IMG/VR virus record: IMGVR_UViG_3300020473_001965
Span: 124,001 to 188,000 of that record
DNA: 64,000 nt
Strand: one strand, 5' to 3'
DNA from: a virus
A program made the position numbers and the translations under genes. Within the stretch, counting starts at the first letter, position 1. Each line of letters starts with the position of its first letter. This document shows positions 33,201-41,145 of this stretch, in pieces. The notes under the pieces are model-generated. The model saw only the letters and a program-made list of their open reading frames with translations. It searched no databases and was not told where the DNA came from.

Positions 33201-35313
33201 TAACATTATTACCGGCAACTAAATAAGATTTTCCATCTGTTAGGCGTGTTAATGAACCTGACATTCCAGTGGTAAAACTAGCTGATCCCGTAAAGAAGTG
33301 GGTGTCGTCTGAAGTGTCACCAAATTTAGTAGATCCAGATCTATACATAATGCTCGATGAGACCACCATGGTATGGAACTCATTGGCAACTATTGTACCA
33401 GAGACGATCAAATCATCGTTTACTGTGACCTTGCCCTTGAATGTACTACCTGAAAGTGTTGCTACAAGACTGTCATCGATTGTCAGTTCTGTTGAATCTA
33501 TCTTTAGACCACCGCCAGACTTAAGATCAAGAGCAAATTCTGTCCCACTAAGATCTAATCCATTACCAGCTGTGTATGTTGTGTTGGTATCAGTTCCGGT
33601 TATTGTAACCTGGCCGTTAGAAGCTGAAGTTATTGTTACATTCGATCCTGCAACTAGGTAGCTCTTTCCATCTGTTAGGCGTGTTAGAGAGCCAGAGAGA
33701 CCTGTTGTAGCGCCCAACGATCCTGTTACCCCGATATTTCCTCTAAACTGTGAACCAGTTAGAGTCGCGACGTATGAATCATCTATAGATAACTCTGTTG
33801 AGTCTATTTTTAATCCACCGGCAGATTTAAGATCTAGTGAAAATGTCGTAGTCGAAAGATCAAGACCATCGCCTGCTGTATAGGTTGTATTAGTATCAGT
33901 AGCAGCTATCGTAACAGATCCGTTAGAGGCTGAGGTAACTGATACGTTGTTTCCTGCAACTAGATATGAACGTCCATTGGTCAGTTTTGTAAGTGATCCT
34001 GAGAGACCGGCTGTGGCCTCTACAGATCCTGTCACTCCAACGTTTCCTCTGAACTGAGAACCGCTCGTAGTTGCAACAATTGAATCATCGATTGCCAGCT
34101 CAGTTGAATCTATCTTTAGGCCCCCAGATGACTTTAGATCAAGTGAGAATGTTGTGGTTGAAAGATCTAGTCCATCGCCGGCCGTGTACGTTGTGTTAGT
34201 ATCAGCTGAAGTTACTGTCACCTGTCCGTTTGATGAGCTAGTTATCGTTACATTACTTCCCGCTACTAAATAGCTCTTTCCATCCGTCAACCTCGTTAAA
34301 GATCCGGACATCCCCTGAGTAAAACTGGCAGATCCTGTAAAGAAGTGTGTGTCGTCTGAAGTGTCTCCAAACTTTGTCGACCCAGAACGATACATTATGC
34401 TGGAAGACACGACCATCGTATGGAATTCATTCGATATAATGGTTCCCGATACCACTAGATCATCTTTGACAGTCACTTGCCCTCGGAATGTACTTCCTGA
34501 CAGTGTTGCTACAAGGCTGTCATCAATTGCCAGCTCAGTTGAGTCTATCTTTAGACCACCACCAGATTTAAGATCAACACTAACTGTCGAGCTTGCTATA
34601 TCAATTCCATCTCCAGCTGTTAGAGAGCTTGAGCCGCTAGAAATGACCTCTTCGGCCATTTTTCCAACATAGACAAACGCTCGAGCATGTGCCGGAACTT
34701 TTGAAGCACTGTAATCTTGTAAAAAGAGTATCCCGTTATAGTAATCAACATTCCAGTCAATGTTGTCAAGCAGCGGGATTTCGTCCCCGACTCCGCCGGA
34801 TCCGTCATCTTTATATATCTTTACAATGTATGGGTTTGGTGCTGTCTGAGAAAAGAAGGGCGGGACGATTTGTATTTTACCCAATGTTTCATGAACGATC
34901 TTTCCGTTCTTGAATACAGTCCCACCTTTTGATGGGTTGCTAGAGCTTGCCTCATAATCAGACGTCAGTACAAACTTGTATGTATGAGGACCAGATGTTT
35001 GACTCGATTCTCCTGAATCAGATCCAGCGCCTCCACCAGTATCATTTGCATCGTATGTTGTACCTGTAAGGACGTTCAGAGAAAACTGAACATACTCTAC
35101 AGTATTAGCTGAGGATCCTGTCGCACTTTGTAGGACATAAAGCGTTCGGGTTGGCGACTCTGGAATTGATTCACCAAATATCAGCTCAGTGGATGTCTGG
35201 ATATTTGAACCAATCAGCTCTTCACCGTCTACTTTTAGATTCGACGTGTGCGCCTTACCTAGAAGCTTCTTCTGGGCAAAATAAGTTGCTGATATGTTAC
35301 TCTTTTTTGCCAT
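26587..35313 (-). CDS. Giant tail fibre/adhesin (2908 aa) with anchor, repeats and duplicated C-terminal block
   Basis: At 2908 aa this is the longest gene here. Residues 1-235 are the anchor domain shared with the 425-aa protein. From about 236 to 1400 come repeated shaft modules: GGLKIDSTEL occurs seven times, SYLVAGNNV-type units nine times over the protein, and FHTMVVSSSIMYRSGS four times. Around residues 1100-1400 are AGNNGT-like inserts typical of fibre shafts (RVRIGS, GIGTTTPG). The C-terminal block (about 1700-2908) is highly similar to residues 100-1309 of the next protein and holds two modules with GWNYARV and NYIEWVNDD. ATG directly after the upstream stop, GGAG nine bases before. 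Presumably host recognition at the virion surface. Confidence 0.88.
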   Translation of the reverse strand: MAKKSNISATYFAQKKLLGKAHTSNLKVDGEELIGSNIQTSTELIFGESIPESPTRTLYVLQSATGSSANTVEYVQFSLNVLTGTTYDANDTGGGAGSDSGESSQTSGPHTYKFVLTSDYEASSSNPSKGGTVFKNGKIVHETLGKIQIVPPFFSQTAPNPYIVKIYKDDGSGGVGDEIPLLDNIDWNVDYYNGILFLQDYSASKVPAHARAFVYVGKMAEEVISSGSSSLTAGDGIDIASSTVSVDLKSGGGLKIDSTELAIDDSLVATLSGSTFRGQVTVKDDLVVSGTIISNEFHTMVVSSSIMYRSGSTKFGDTSDDTHFFTGSASFTQGMSGSLTRLTDGKSYLVAGSNVTITSSSNGQVTVTSADTNTTYTAGDGLDLSTTTFSLDLKSSGGLKIDSTELAIDDSIVATTSGSQFRGNVGVTGSVEATAGLSGSLTKLTNGRSYLVAGNNVSVTSASNGSVTIAATDTNTTYTAGDGLDLSTTTFSLDLKSAGGLKIDSTELSIDDSYVATLTGSQFRGNIGVTGSLGATTGLSGSLTRLTDGKSYLVAGSNVTITSASNGQVTITGTDTNTTYTAGNGLDLSGTEFALDLKSGGGLKIDSTELTIDDSLVATLSGSTFKGKVTVNDDLIVSGTIVANEFHTMVVSSSIMYRSGSTKFGDTSDDTHFFTGSASFTTGMSGSLTRLTDGKSYLVAGNNVTISSSSNGQVTVTSTDTNTTYTAGDGLDLSTTTFSLDLKSGGGLKIDSTELAINDSVVATISGSQFRGNVGATGSIEATKGLSGSLTQLTDGKSYLVAGNNVTISSASNGQVTVTSTDTNTTYTAGDGLDLSTTTFSLDLKSGGGLKIDSTELALDDSLVATLSGSTFKGKVTVNDDLIVSGTIVANEFHTMVVSSSIMYRSGSTKFGDTSDDTHFFTGSASFTSGISGSLTRLVDGKSYLVAGNNVTITSASNGQVTVAAAASSPAGANTQIQYNNGGSFGASSAFTFTGTEVELNAASPKITLRRSNNSQNSNLSFEGAAGAVGASLMLSGATTNDLVLSTHDGTSLVERVRIGSNLPNIAVDLTGTLRSTLGLSGSLTRLIDGKSYLVAGNNVTITSASNGQVTVAATNTNTTYTAGNGLDLGGTEFALDLKSGGGLKIDSTELAIDDSLVATLSGSTFRGQVTINDDLVVSGSIIANEFHTMVVSSSIMYRSGSTKFGDTSDDTHHFTGSVDIAGTLKVDGNVTFNESGADKDFRVESSGKTGMLFVDGGNDSVGIGTTTPGAQPDEKDDLVIGDHTGNRGMTIASANTGIGTIRFARTTNANDGEGWIDYSGNTNKMRFGTNGLNTRMTIDSAGKVGIGTGSPSTELDVDGTIKGSALSGSLTRLSDGSSYLIAGSGVAITSASNGQVTVAMNPFDSDLGNTLDQAYDEGATGAGAIITVDNQPVQIKVAGGSSVALAITGTTIFGSSSVATSNHLPPLPGTNVTFFVSGAQGGGVTPATSGVAVFSGDVVLSGTLFGGSPLKVGNDFEFNTTDGTTPTVKNPSGSIKLFARDEVKLGSDAGTIRLIDLGSSAAGNIYLTGSATGTQRKVRIHTKGELHLTGGVSLRVKSNESIFSGDLVTSGVLAAKGPFGGVISGSINNTKEGVSYLVAGNNVTIASASNGQVTISASASGGSINVSSGSTSISSISRVDFTDGFVVNDSQGGIASVTSSIGKPEDGSYTDGLFTDFLSTTPIGTAIDRFNEVLKALAPEPAPALDNINALHSGSGVYLSFGSSNNLASSNPAYTSVAASAGVGSAADVNALYTVVTASNNIRMGVFDGDTHITGILNSDVAYNSQGNSIQNYPKYSFGEGDSGVVRLTVNGTTIKTVDLTQDPIGSGSSGLGSGSHVDANGSGFKFFSSPSTGTLSNGNAFTSFKHRTGKFFIASGTQRRGWNYARVQHIRTGSTQTTNYIEWVNDDDPNTLVAEGNSLAFVGSGSIHLSGIEYFRSGTATYKARVKNAYRNVYDTNNITFTTSNSASSKSGVTYSISAQAKPTINTGAGENHTKTLHLTGSATVSANYFLSGSLTAGVSVTHPLKSNLSNSGQSSTTGILMYDLSNSSTALAETFRRENYRIVSGSYDTQASLYDASNKWDSKKHMTSSNGGHSNGLQFYDDKLCSPTQALNSGDFRDDSEGGTLNNSPLENPNYSGESGQRTFYRWFKNETGSTKYDLSIVINGSGGTIVPAATALNSSRLRAFVKFPSDGSRSTGWLDLATEFVLDSYDDNDGAHTANGSLSFDNTLSATNYVTLGTVGIGNNEYIGLRIEADASWTGNISEITVSFGGGTGTITAIPDLDDIDCNEDGTDCKLSFGASKSITGYTNVSTTAGFSAVDINGTYQTAASSNNHRRSVFAFDTHITGDLNEDVTGDNNGSHKNHVANSFSDANSGSLKLEVNGSVIHTVEITGSYNLIGTGNPGDGAGSSLNSNGSGFTNISVWDHAEYNNGMPDYTEIYRTAKYKIHTADQRNGWNYARVIHTVAGSDRNTNYIEWVNDNDSSTMSADNVSMTNFSGSNNLFHLSGIKYYTHCTASLLARFVNSYRDVYSSDSSAISVVNTSNVTVQHIVASGTLLTDKKVTASSTTMPSLSTTAGSELTNLNLTASLVFASADSLPENATSAAAALRVKHPLKSNVTTATQTKSNFMVFSASDNSNANTEEYFSGEKYRLISGSYTTQGQAGAPTGSWDSTKSVNDGGNTNYYSGLIIYDGHLVTPLTGGNSGDYRNVADGGSLQGPDGNMNYSSPSVGRREYFRAFKNNTTNDVAQVTITLRGNATIKALAGPNSGSLGANDSIHVECKVPGKTGWLDTARASSGAGNTSDGDGGLSGDLTAAVVKSGAENICTLNGETCNGTASSAEYVAIRITAHKNWTGYLDRITVAYE
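31680..34625 (-). repeat. Tandem coding repeats in the giant fibre shaft
   Basis: Seven modules built on the core GGLKIDSTEL, each followed by a variable SGS(T/Q)F(R/K)G part and a SGSLT(R/Q/K)LTDGKSYLVAG part. Three kinds of spacing module alternate; four copies carry the longer EFHTMVVSSSIMYRSGS insert. The copies differ at many synonymous sites, so the repeat is old or under drift, not a recent DNA amplification. Confidence 0.85.
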
Positions 35314-38300
35314 TTATCCGCTCCAACTCACATCTACCCTGCTTATGTAGCCTGACCAATTTTTATGGGCAGTTATTTTTAAAACAAAATATTCTTGTCC
35401 TGAAACTGTACCGTCTACAGTTAACCCATTAAAGGTGCACGTGTTTACTGCACCTGAACCATCTGCAGTTGCGTCTAGATCTCCGCTCAAACAGCCGTCG
35501 CCATCAGATGTATTGCCCGAACCGGGTGATGGACGACCCAAGTCTAGGAACCCTGACTTCTCTGGTATTTTTGCCTCTACATATATGTTTTTATTTGTTC
35601 CCAGAGATCCTGAATTTGCGCCGGCTTTTCCAACAATTATTGCATCACCGTAGATTGTAATAGAAACACTCGGTCGATCGTTAGCTGTGTTATTTAAAAA
35701 CCCACGATAGTATTCTCTGGCGCCGATAGCTAAACTGCTATAATTAACATTTCCAGCAGGGCCCTCTATTGTTCCGCCCTCTGAATGATTTCTAAAGTCT
35801 CCTGAATTTCCTCCATCGAGTGGGCTAATTAGATAACCGTCATAAAGCATTAAACCATTATAATAAGTTGAAGCGCTTGCGTTATTAATCGAAGATGTAG
35901 AAGACCATTTATTTCCAGACGAGGTCACAGAAGACTGAGTTCCGTAGCTTCCGCTTTGCAGTCTATACTTTTCTCCATCAAAATATTCGTTCGTATTTGC
36001 ATTTGATCCATCACTAGCCGAATACACGTGAAGATTTGTTGTTGTCAAAGTTGACATCGTCAAATTCGTCTTCAACGGATGATCAAAAACCATTGCACCG
36101 GCACAACTATAAGCCGTCGTATAAGTTCCCAATAAAGACTTCGATCGAGAAAATCTAATTGTTCCTGTGGCGTGAAGGCTTTCATTTTGAGAATCAGTTG
36201 CAGAGCTCAAAGTTTGTAATGAATCAGTTGACGAAGATGTCGACTTTGTAGAAGACAATCCCGAACCTGACTGAATAATTTTTATTGCTGAAGCGTTTGA
36301 TAAAGCTGTAAATGATATCGCAGAATTGCTATCTGAATATACGTTCTTATACAGATTTGAGACTCTTGTTTGTATGGTTCCGCTTGGCTGAACAAAATAC
36401 TTCACACCGCTTAAATGGAACGTATTATCATCTTGAAATGCAGCAAGCGAAGAGCCCGCTTCAGCCAAAGCATTAGAGTCGTTATCATTTACCCACTCAA
36501 CGTAGTTGGTAGCTCTATCAGATCCTGCTACAGAGTGAATTACCCTCGCATAGTTCCATCCGTTTCTTTGATCAGCAACTACGACTCTATACTTTCCTGT
36601 CCTAAAAACCTCTGTATAGTCTGGAACGTTATTGGCATACGTTTCTGGCTCCCATGTGCTCAAACTCACAAAGCCTGAGCCATTACTGTTAACTGACGTG
36701 CCTCCCCCAGATCCTGGCGCGCCGGACCCTACTAGATTATAAGACCCGGTCAATTCAACTGTATGGATAACTGAGCCATTCACTTCTAATTTTAATGATC
36801 CGCTATTTGCGTCAGAAAATGAATCAGCGACGTACTTCCCTGAAACAGCTGATACATCGTCGTTTAATTTGCCTTCCACAACCGTATCTAGCGCAAACAC
36901 AGAACGCCTCAGGTTGTTTGAAGATGCAGCAGTCTGATACAGACCATTGATATCGACAGCAGTTCCCAGACCTGCTGAAGCTGCAACGTTTGCATACCCA
37001 GTGACCGACTTTGAAGATCCGAACGATAAATTGCAATCCGTTCCGTCATCGTCACAACCAATATCATCTAGATCTGGAATTGCTGTGATCGTTCCTGAGC
37101 CTGCGCCAAACGATACAGTTACATTATCCAGATATCCTGTCCAAGAAGCATCAGCCTCGATTCTCAAGACAATATATTCATTATTTCCAACGCCTACTGT
37201 GCCTAAAGTCACCTCGTTGGTTGCGTCTACACTTGAATCAAAGGTGTTACCACTTGACCACGATGCATTAGCTCCATCATTATCATCATAAGAATCCAAG
37301 ACAAAATCTGTTGCTATGTCAAGCCAACCAGTCGACCTTGATCCGTCTGATGGGAACTTGACAAACACTCTTATTCTTCCGCTATTTAAAGCGGTGGCAG
37401 CTGAGACTATTGTCGTGCCACTTCCTTCTATCACCAGGGAAAGATCATACTTTGTAGAACCTGTTTCATTCTTGAACCATCTATAAAATGTTCTCTGGCC
37501 AGACTCGGAAGAGTAGTTAGGATTTTTTGAAGGTGCATTATTTAATGTCCCTCCATCAGCGTTATCCCTAAAGTCACCTGAATTGAGAGTTTTTGTGGGA
37601 GAATATAATCTATCTCTATAAAATTGCAGGCCATTTGAATGACCACCATTAGAGGACGTCATATGTTTGTTAGAATTCCACGAATTCGCGCCGGCGACGA
37701 TAGATGCCTGGGTGTCGTATGCGCCGCTTACTATTCGATAATTTTCTCTTCTGAACGTTTCAACAAGCGCTGTAGAAGAGTTCGACAGGTCGTACATCAG
37801 GATGCCTGTTGTTGATGCTTGACCTGAATTTGATAGATTGCTTTTAAACGGATGTGTTACACTGACCCCTGCAGTCAAAGATCCGCTAAGAAAGTAGTTG
37901 GCAGATACAGTTGCAGAACCTGTCAAGTGAAGTGTTTTGGTATTGTCTTCTCCTGCGCCTGTATTTATTGTTGGTTTTGACTGGGCAGAAATTGAATATG
38001 AGGCTCCGCTTGAAGCGGCTGCACTATTGGATGTGGTAAAAGTTATATTATTAGTATCGTATACGTTTTTGTATGCATTTGCAACACGAACAACGTAGCT
38101 AGCTGTTCCGCTTCGGAAATATTCTATACCTGAAAGGTGTATGCTTCCTGATCCTACAAAAGATAGTTCGTTTCCTGCAGCAGTTAAAGCATTTGCATTA
38201 TCATCATTTACCCATTCGATATAATTGGTTGTAGTTGTTGTACCTGTTCTTACGTGTTGGACCCTAGCATAGTTCCAGCCGCGGCGTTGGGTGCCGGATG

Positions 38301-38935
38301 CTATAAAGAACTTGCCTGTCCTGTGTCTGAAAGAATCGAAAGAATTTCCATTGGAAAGCGTTCCTGTAGTAGACACGGAAAAGAATTTAAACCCAGAGCC
38401 ATTTGCATCTACGTGGGATCCCGTTCCCAACCCAGAAGTTCCGCTTCCAATTGGATCTTGAGATAAATCAACTGTCTTAATTGTTGAACCATTAACAGTT
38501 AGTCGAACAACTCCTGAGTTCCCTTCTCCAAAAGAATACTTTGGATAATTCTGAATACTGCTACCCTGACTGTTATAAGCTACATCACTATTTAGAATTC
38601 CCGTAATATGAGTGTCGCCGTCGAAAACGCCTAGACGAAGATTGTTGCTCGATGTGACAACTGTATATAGACCGTTTACATCAACGGCGGACGCAACGCC
38701 TGCTGACGCTGCTACACTTACGTATGCGGGCGTAGCTGATGCTAGATTGTTTGAAGACCCGAATGAAAGATAGACTCCCGAACCAGAGTGAAGAGCATTA
38801 ATATTATCTAAAGCAGGGGCGGGTTCAGGTGCTAAAGCTTTGAGCACTTCGTTAAACCTGTCGATTGCAGTCCCAATTTCTGTGTTGGTTGTGAAATCTG
38901 TAAAAAGACCGTCTGTATATGACCCATCTTCTGCC
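35314..38935 (-). repeat. C-terminal fibre block, copy in the 1309-aa fibre
   Basis: Partner of the block at 26587-30205. Each half-module carries a GWNYARV motif, a TNY(I/V)EWVND motif and a HLSG(I/V)(E/K)YF motif. High similarity in adjacent genes makes gene conversion or recombination likely. Confidence 0.85.
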
Positions 38936-39243
38936 GAACCTATGGTACTAGACCCAGATGTTGCCGCTGTAATTGTTATTTGACCATCAGATGAACTTGC
39001 CACAGTCACGTTGTTTCCTGCAACAATATATGATCGACCATCTTTTATCTTTGTAATTGATCCAGTTATGGCCCCGCCACTGGGTCCCAGTGAACTAACT
39101 GTCCCACTTAAAAAAGATGACCCTGTCAAAAACAGTTGTTGATCTTTGAAAGTTAGTTTTGCATCCCCGGTAAACTCACTACCGCTGGCGAACTGTATCG
39201 ATCCATCAGAACCAGATGGGCTTACTACACGAATAGCTGTCAT
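35314..39243 (-). CDS. Tail fibre/adhesin (1309 aa), paralogue of the giant fibre C-terminus
   Basis: A 1309-aa protein. The first 100 residues (FASGSEFTGDAKLTFKDQQL; DGRSYIVAGNNVTV) are one shaft unit of the type repeated in the giant fibre, without the anchor domain. The remaining 1200 residues are the two-module C-terminal block. The modules are Ser/Gly/Asn-rich beta domains with RRGWNYARVQH and RNGWNYARVIH and a few Cys in a DIGCDDDGTDCNL-type loop. ATG 39243 with a weak GGTAAAG site. Without an anchor it may attach to, or trimerise with, the giant fibre or need a separate adaptor. Presumably receptor binding. Confidence 0.85.
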   Translation of the reverse strand: MTAIRVVSPSGSDGSIQFASGSEFTGDAKLTFKDQQLFLTGSSFLSGTVSSLGPSGGAITGSITKIKDGRSYIVAGNNVTVASSSDGQITITAATSGSSTIGSAEDGSYTDGLFTDFTTNTEIGTAIDRFNEVLKALAPEPAPALDNINALHSGSGVYLSFGSSNNLASATPAYVSVAASAGVASAVDVNGLYTVVTSSNNLRLGVFDGDTHITGILNSDVAYNSQGSSIQNYPKYSFGEGNSGVVRLTVNGSTIKTVDLSQDPIGSGTSGLGTGSHVDANGSGFKFFSVSTTGTLSNGNSFDSFRHRTGKFFIASGTQRRGWNYARVQHVRTGTTTTTNYIEWVNDDNANALTAAGNELSFVGSGSIHLSGIEYFRSGTASYVVRVANAYKNVYDTNNITFTTSNSAAASSGASYSISAQSKPTINTGAGEDNTKTLHLTGSATVSANYFLSGSLTAGVSVTHPFKSNLSNSGQASTTGILMYDLSNSSTALVETFRRENYRIVSGAYDTQASIVAGANSWNSNKHMTSSNGGHSNGLQFYRDRLYSPTKTLNSGDFRDNADGGTLNNAPSKNPNYSSESGQRTFYRWFKNETGSTKYDLSLVIEGSGTTIVSAATALNSGRIRVFVKFPSDGSRSTGWLDIATDFVLDSYDDNDGANASWSSGNTFDSSVDATNEVTLGTVGVGNNEYIVLRIEADASWTGYLDNVTVSFGAGSGTITAIPDLDDIGCDDDGTDCNLSFGSSKSVTGYANVAASAGLGTAVDINGLYQTAASSNNLRRSVFALDTVVEGKLNDDVSAVSGKYVADSFSDANSGSLKLEVNGSVIHTVELTGSYNLVGSGAPGSGGGTSVNSNGSGFVSLSTWEPETYANNVPDYTEVFRTGKYRVVVADQRNGWNYARVIHSVAGSDRATNYVEWVNDNDSNALAEAGSSLAAFQDDNTFHLSGVKYFVQPSGTIQTRVSNLYKNVYSDSNSAISFTALSNASAIKIIQSGSGLSSTKSTSSSTDSLQTLSSATDSQNESLHATGTIRFSRSKSLLGTYTTAYSCAGAMVFDHPLKTNLTMSTLTTTNLHVYSASDGSNANTNEYFDGEKYRLQSGSYGTQSSVTSSGNKWSSTSSINNASASTYYNGLMLYDGYLISPLDGGNSGDFRNHSEGGTIEGPAGNVNYSSLAIGAREYYRGFLNNTANDRPSVSITIYGDAIIVGKAGANSGSLGTNKNIYVEAKIPEKSGFLDLGRPSPGSGNTSDGDGCLSGDLDATADGSGAVNTCTFNGLTVDGTVSGQEYFVLKITAHKNWSGYISRVDVSWSG

Positions 39244-39297
39244 TTAACCACTTTACCAGAAATACACTTGTCATTCTACACAAATATTGACTAGCAG

Positions 39298-39326
39298 TAT
39301 ATATGTATTGTCTTCGTGAAGGTTAA
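39298..39326 (-). promoter_or_regulatory. Possible promoter before the adhesin block
   Basis: In the 91-base gap the minus strand reads TTAACC (39321-39326), 17 bases, TATATA (39298-39303); each box matches the consensus at four of six positions. The leader would be about 50 bases. Supported mainly by its place between the lysis gene and the adhesin genes. Confidence 0.33.
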
Positions 39327-39334
39327 AGAATACC

Positions 39335-40273
39335 TCAGTCTATATTATACATCGGTGAACTTTTTACCTCGTCTAAAAGAGTAGGAAGATCAAGACCAGC
39401 ACAATCAATTTTCGTTTTGATAAAGTTGTAGTGGTTGCAGACTCCATGAAACTCTCCTCGCTCACAATCTCTGTGAACACTTGTCTCTATGTAACCCTTG
39501 TCATTTTTAGGATATTCAAGAGGAATCCCTATTCCTATGTGACATGCCTTCCAAAGCGCTTTAAGTGCTTCGAGCTGAACTGGATAAAAATCTGTAAAGG
39601 GCTTCAATGTTTTTCCATGAACATATCCATGCTCTTGAACAGGCCTTTCGCCGAAACCATTCTTGACGTACCAAGACTGATACTTTAGATAATATGCATT
39701 TGCTATTTCTACCCCTATGCCTTTCGTGTTTCCGCCTTCGTACTTTGGTATACCTGCGTGCCACGCCTTATGTTGTGTATCTAGCATTTGATAAATTGTT
39801 CCATTATTATCAATCAGGAAATGAACTGATATCCCACGACGATTTAAGACTTTTGCGCAAGATTCAGAGCTCAAGCATACATCCCAGTGGTTGACGAACA
39901 TGGTTGGCTCTCTATCTGGTTTTCCTGAATAATCTGTATAGCAGCCCTTGTTCGCTTTAAAGCCTTCGTCTTCATCCCATAAAATAACCTTGTCCCACTC
40001 AATTGGAATAAATTTTCCGTTATGAACGATGTGTTTATCACCAGGTGTATACAGATTCTTCTTTGGCTTGTGATCTGAGATGCTTGATTCTCTCTCGGTC
40101 CATATTCTTCTGTAAGTTGTGGGACCTACGAGACCGTCTGCTTTTAATCCATTAGCTCTCTGCCACTTTTGGACTGCTTTGACAAGATTGTGATCAAATT
40201 CGTCGCAACCAAACCATGATGGCTCCCATTCAAGCTTTGAAGCACTTGAACTGTTATAGAAGTCTTTATCCAT
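39335..40273 (-). CDS. Endolysin: N-acetylmuramoyl-L-alanine amidase with N-terminal peptidoglycan-binding domain
   Basis: A 312-aa lysis enzyme that cleaves the amide bond between MurNAc and the peptide stem. Residues 30-60 are a PG_binding_1 domain (AVQKWQRANGLKADGLVGPT). The Amidase_2 domain follows with FVNHWDVC, HKAWHAG and VCNHYNF giving the zinc ligands, plus VHFLIDNNGTIYQ and GIGVEIAN family motifs. There is no signal peptide or signal-arrest helix, so a holin is expected elsewhere. The start is ATG 40273 (GAGGA six bases upstream); the open frame to 40363 is an overlap with the upstream gene. It is the last gene of the replication/RNR run. Confidence 0.9.
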   Translation of the reverse strand: MDKDFYNSSSASKLEWEPSWFGCDEFDHNLVKAVQKWQRANGLKADGLVGPTTYRRIWTERESSISDHKPKKNLYTPGDKHIVHNGKFIPIEWDKVILWDEDEGFKANKGCYTDYSGKPDREPTMFVNHWDVCLSSESCAKVLNRRGISVHFLIDNNGTIYQMLDTQHKAWHAGIPKYEGGNTKGIGVEIANAYYLKYQSWYVKNGFGERPVQEHGYVHGKTLKPFTDFYPVQLEALKALWKACHIGIGIPLEYPKNDKGYIETSVHRDCERGEFHGVCNHYNFIKTKIDCAGLDLPTLLDEVKSSPMYNID

Positions 40274-40520
40274 TTTTCTTCCTCTTTTTCTCTCTTTCGT
40301 ATTCGTCGATATGAAACAAGACAGTTGAGGCCCAGGTCCTGTCACTGTCTTTTTCTCTTTCACTTAAATCTGAGTACTCTGTCTGGAGTTGCTTTCGCCA
40401 CCTCTCAACATTCTCAGGTGTGTAGTTGTCCAACATGTATCTAGTCCAATGGGCCCACTGGCGATGTTCTAGGTCAGCTAATATTTCTAGCAAATCGCGG
40501 CGGGAAGCATTGTCAATCAT
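40266..40520 (-). CDS. Small RyR-domain-like phage protein
   Basis: An 84-aa protein. LADLEHRQWAHWTRYML and YSDLSEREKDSDRTWAS match the pattern of small RyR-like phage proteins (L-x2-x-EH-x2-W, then LSE-x-EK-x2-DR). It ends in a very basic tail (EREKKRKKNG). It starts one base after the ClpP-like stop and overlaps the endolysin start by eight bases. Function of such proteins is not known to me. Confidence 0.7.
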   Translation of the reverse strand: MIDNASRRDLLEILADLEHRQWAHWTRYMLDNYTPENVERWRKQLQTEYSDLSEREKDSDRTWASTVLFHIDEYEREKKRKKNG

Positions 40521-40521
40521 T

Positions 40522-41124
40522 TCAATCTAGCTCGATATCTACGTTTATCTCAATAGATAGCTTTGGAACCCTAAGCTGATTAGCCATTCCGTGCTTTTTC
40601 GCTTCTTCTGCATCCAAAAACCAGTCAGCATGCTTTTTCTTATCGACGATCTTCATAAAATAGTCGTCTTTCTTACCGCAATTTCGCGCCATCATTGTAT
40701 AAATCTTTTCATTAAGTCTGTCAGCTTCAGCAGCTCCGGCTTTTAATTCTTCAACTTTTCCCATATCCATAGAAGATACATCGTGTATCATAACAGTAGC
40801 GTTAGGATCCATAAATCTCAACCCTTCTTCTCCAAAGGAAAACAAAACAGCTCCACATGACATTGCTTTGCCTTCAACTATTGTAGCTACTGGAAGGTCC
40901 GCATGCTTTATTGCACTAATCATACTCATCAAGCTATACACTTGACCACCGTACGAATCAATAATAATCGGAATTACCTTTTGTCCCGTATTGTGTGCCA
41001 ACCCCATTTGTTCATCAAACTTTTTAGCTGAATCTTCGTTAAATTTGTTTACCCTTATTATTACAGGGCTTTTTCTTAGTTCCACTTCTTTGATTAATGG
41101 TGAAACATTGCTCGTCCAAATCAT
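40522..41124 (-). CDS. ClpP-like serine protease (peptidase S14 family)
   Basis: A 200-aa ClpP-fold protease with a readable triad: Ser89 in AMSCGAVLF, His114 in MIHDVSS and Asp171 in WFLDAEEAKKHGM. IDSYGGQVYS near residues 55-64 is the oxyanion/strand motif (usual ClpP: NSPGG). The family is used in phages as a prohead protease or scaffold protease, and cellular ClpP works with an ATPase; no ATPase partner is seen here. The protein lacks the acidic N-terminal loops needed to dock ClpA/X, so an independent role is likely. ATG with GAGGT five bases upstream, 21 bases after the RNR stop. Confidence 0.82.
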   Translation of the reverse strand: MIWTSNVSPLIKEVELRKSPVIIRVNKFNEDSAKKFDEQMGLAHNTGQKVIPIIIDSYGGQVYSLMSMISAIKHADLPVATIVEGKAMSCGAVLFSFGEEGLRFMDPNATVMIHDVSSMDMGKVEELKAGAAEADRLNEKIYTMMARNCGKKDDYFMKIVDKKKHADWFLDAEEAKKHGMANQLRVPKLSIEINVDIELD

Positions 41125-41145
41125 TTTGTACCTCTTTGAATTTAT

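Noticed and set aside
27003-33661. Many plus-strand open frames opposite the giant fibre gene
   Set aside because: All are Ser/Pro-rich mirror frames of the repeated fibre sequence and repeat with it; no start signals.
31680-34625. CRISPR-like array in the repeated fibre region
   Set aside because: Repeats are in-frame protein modules of uneven length without constant spacers; no cas genes.
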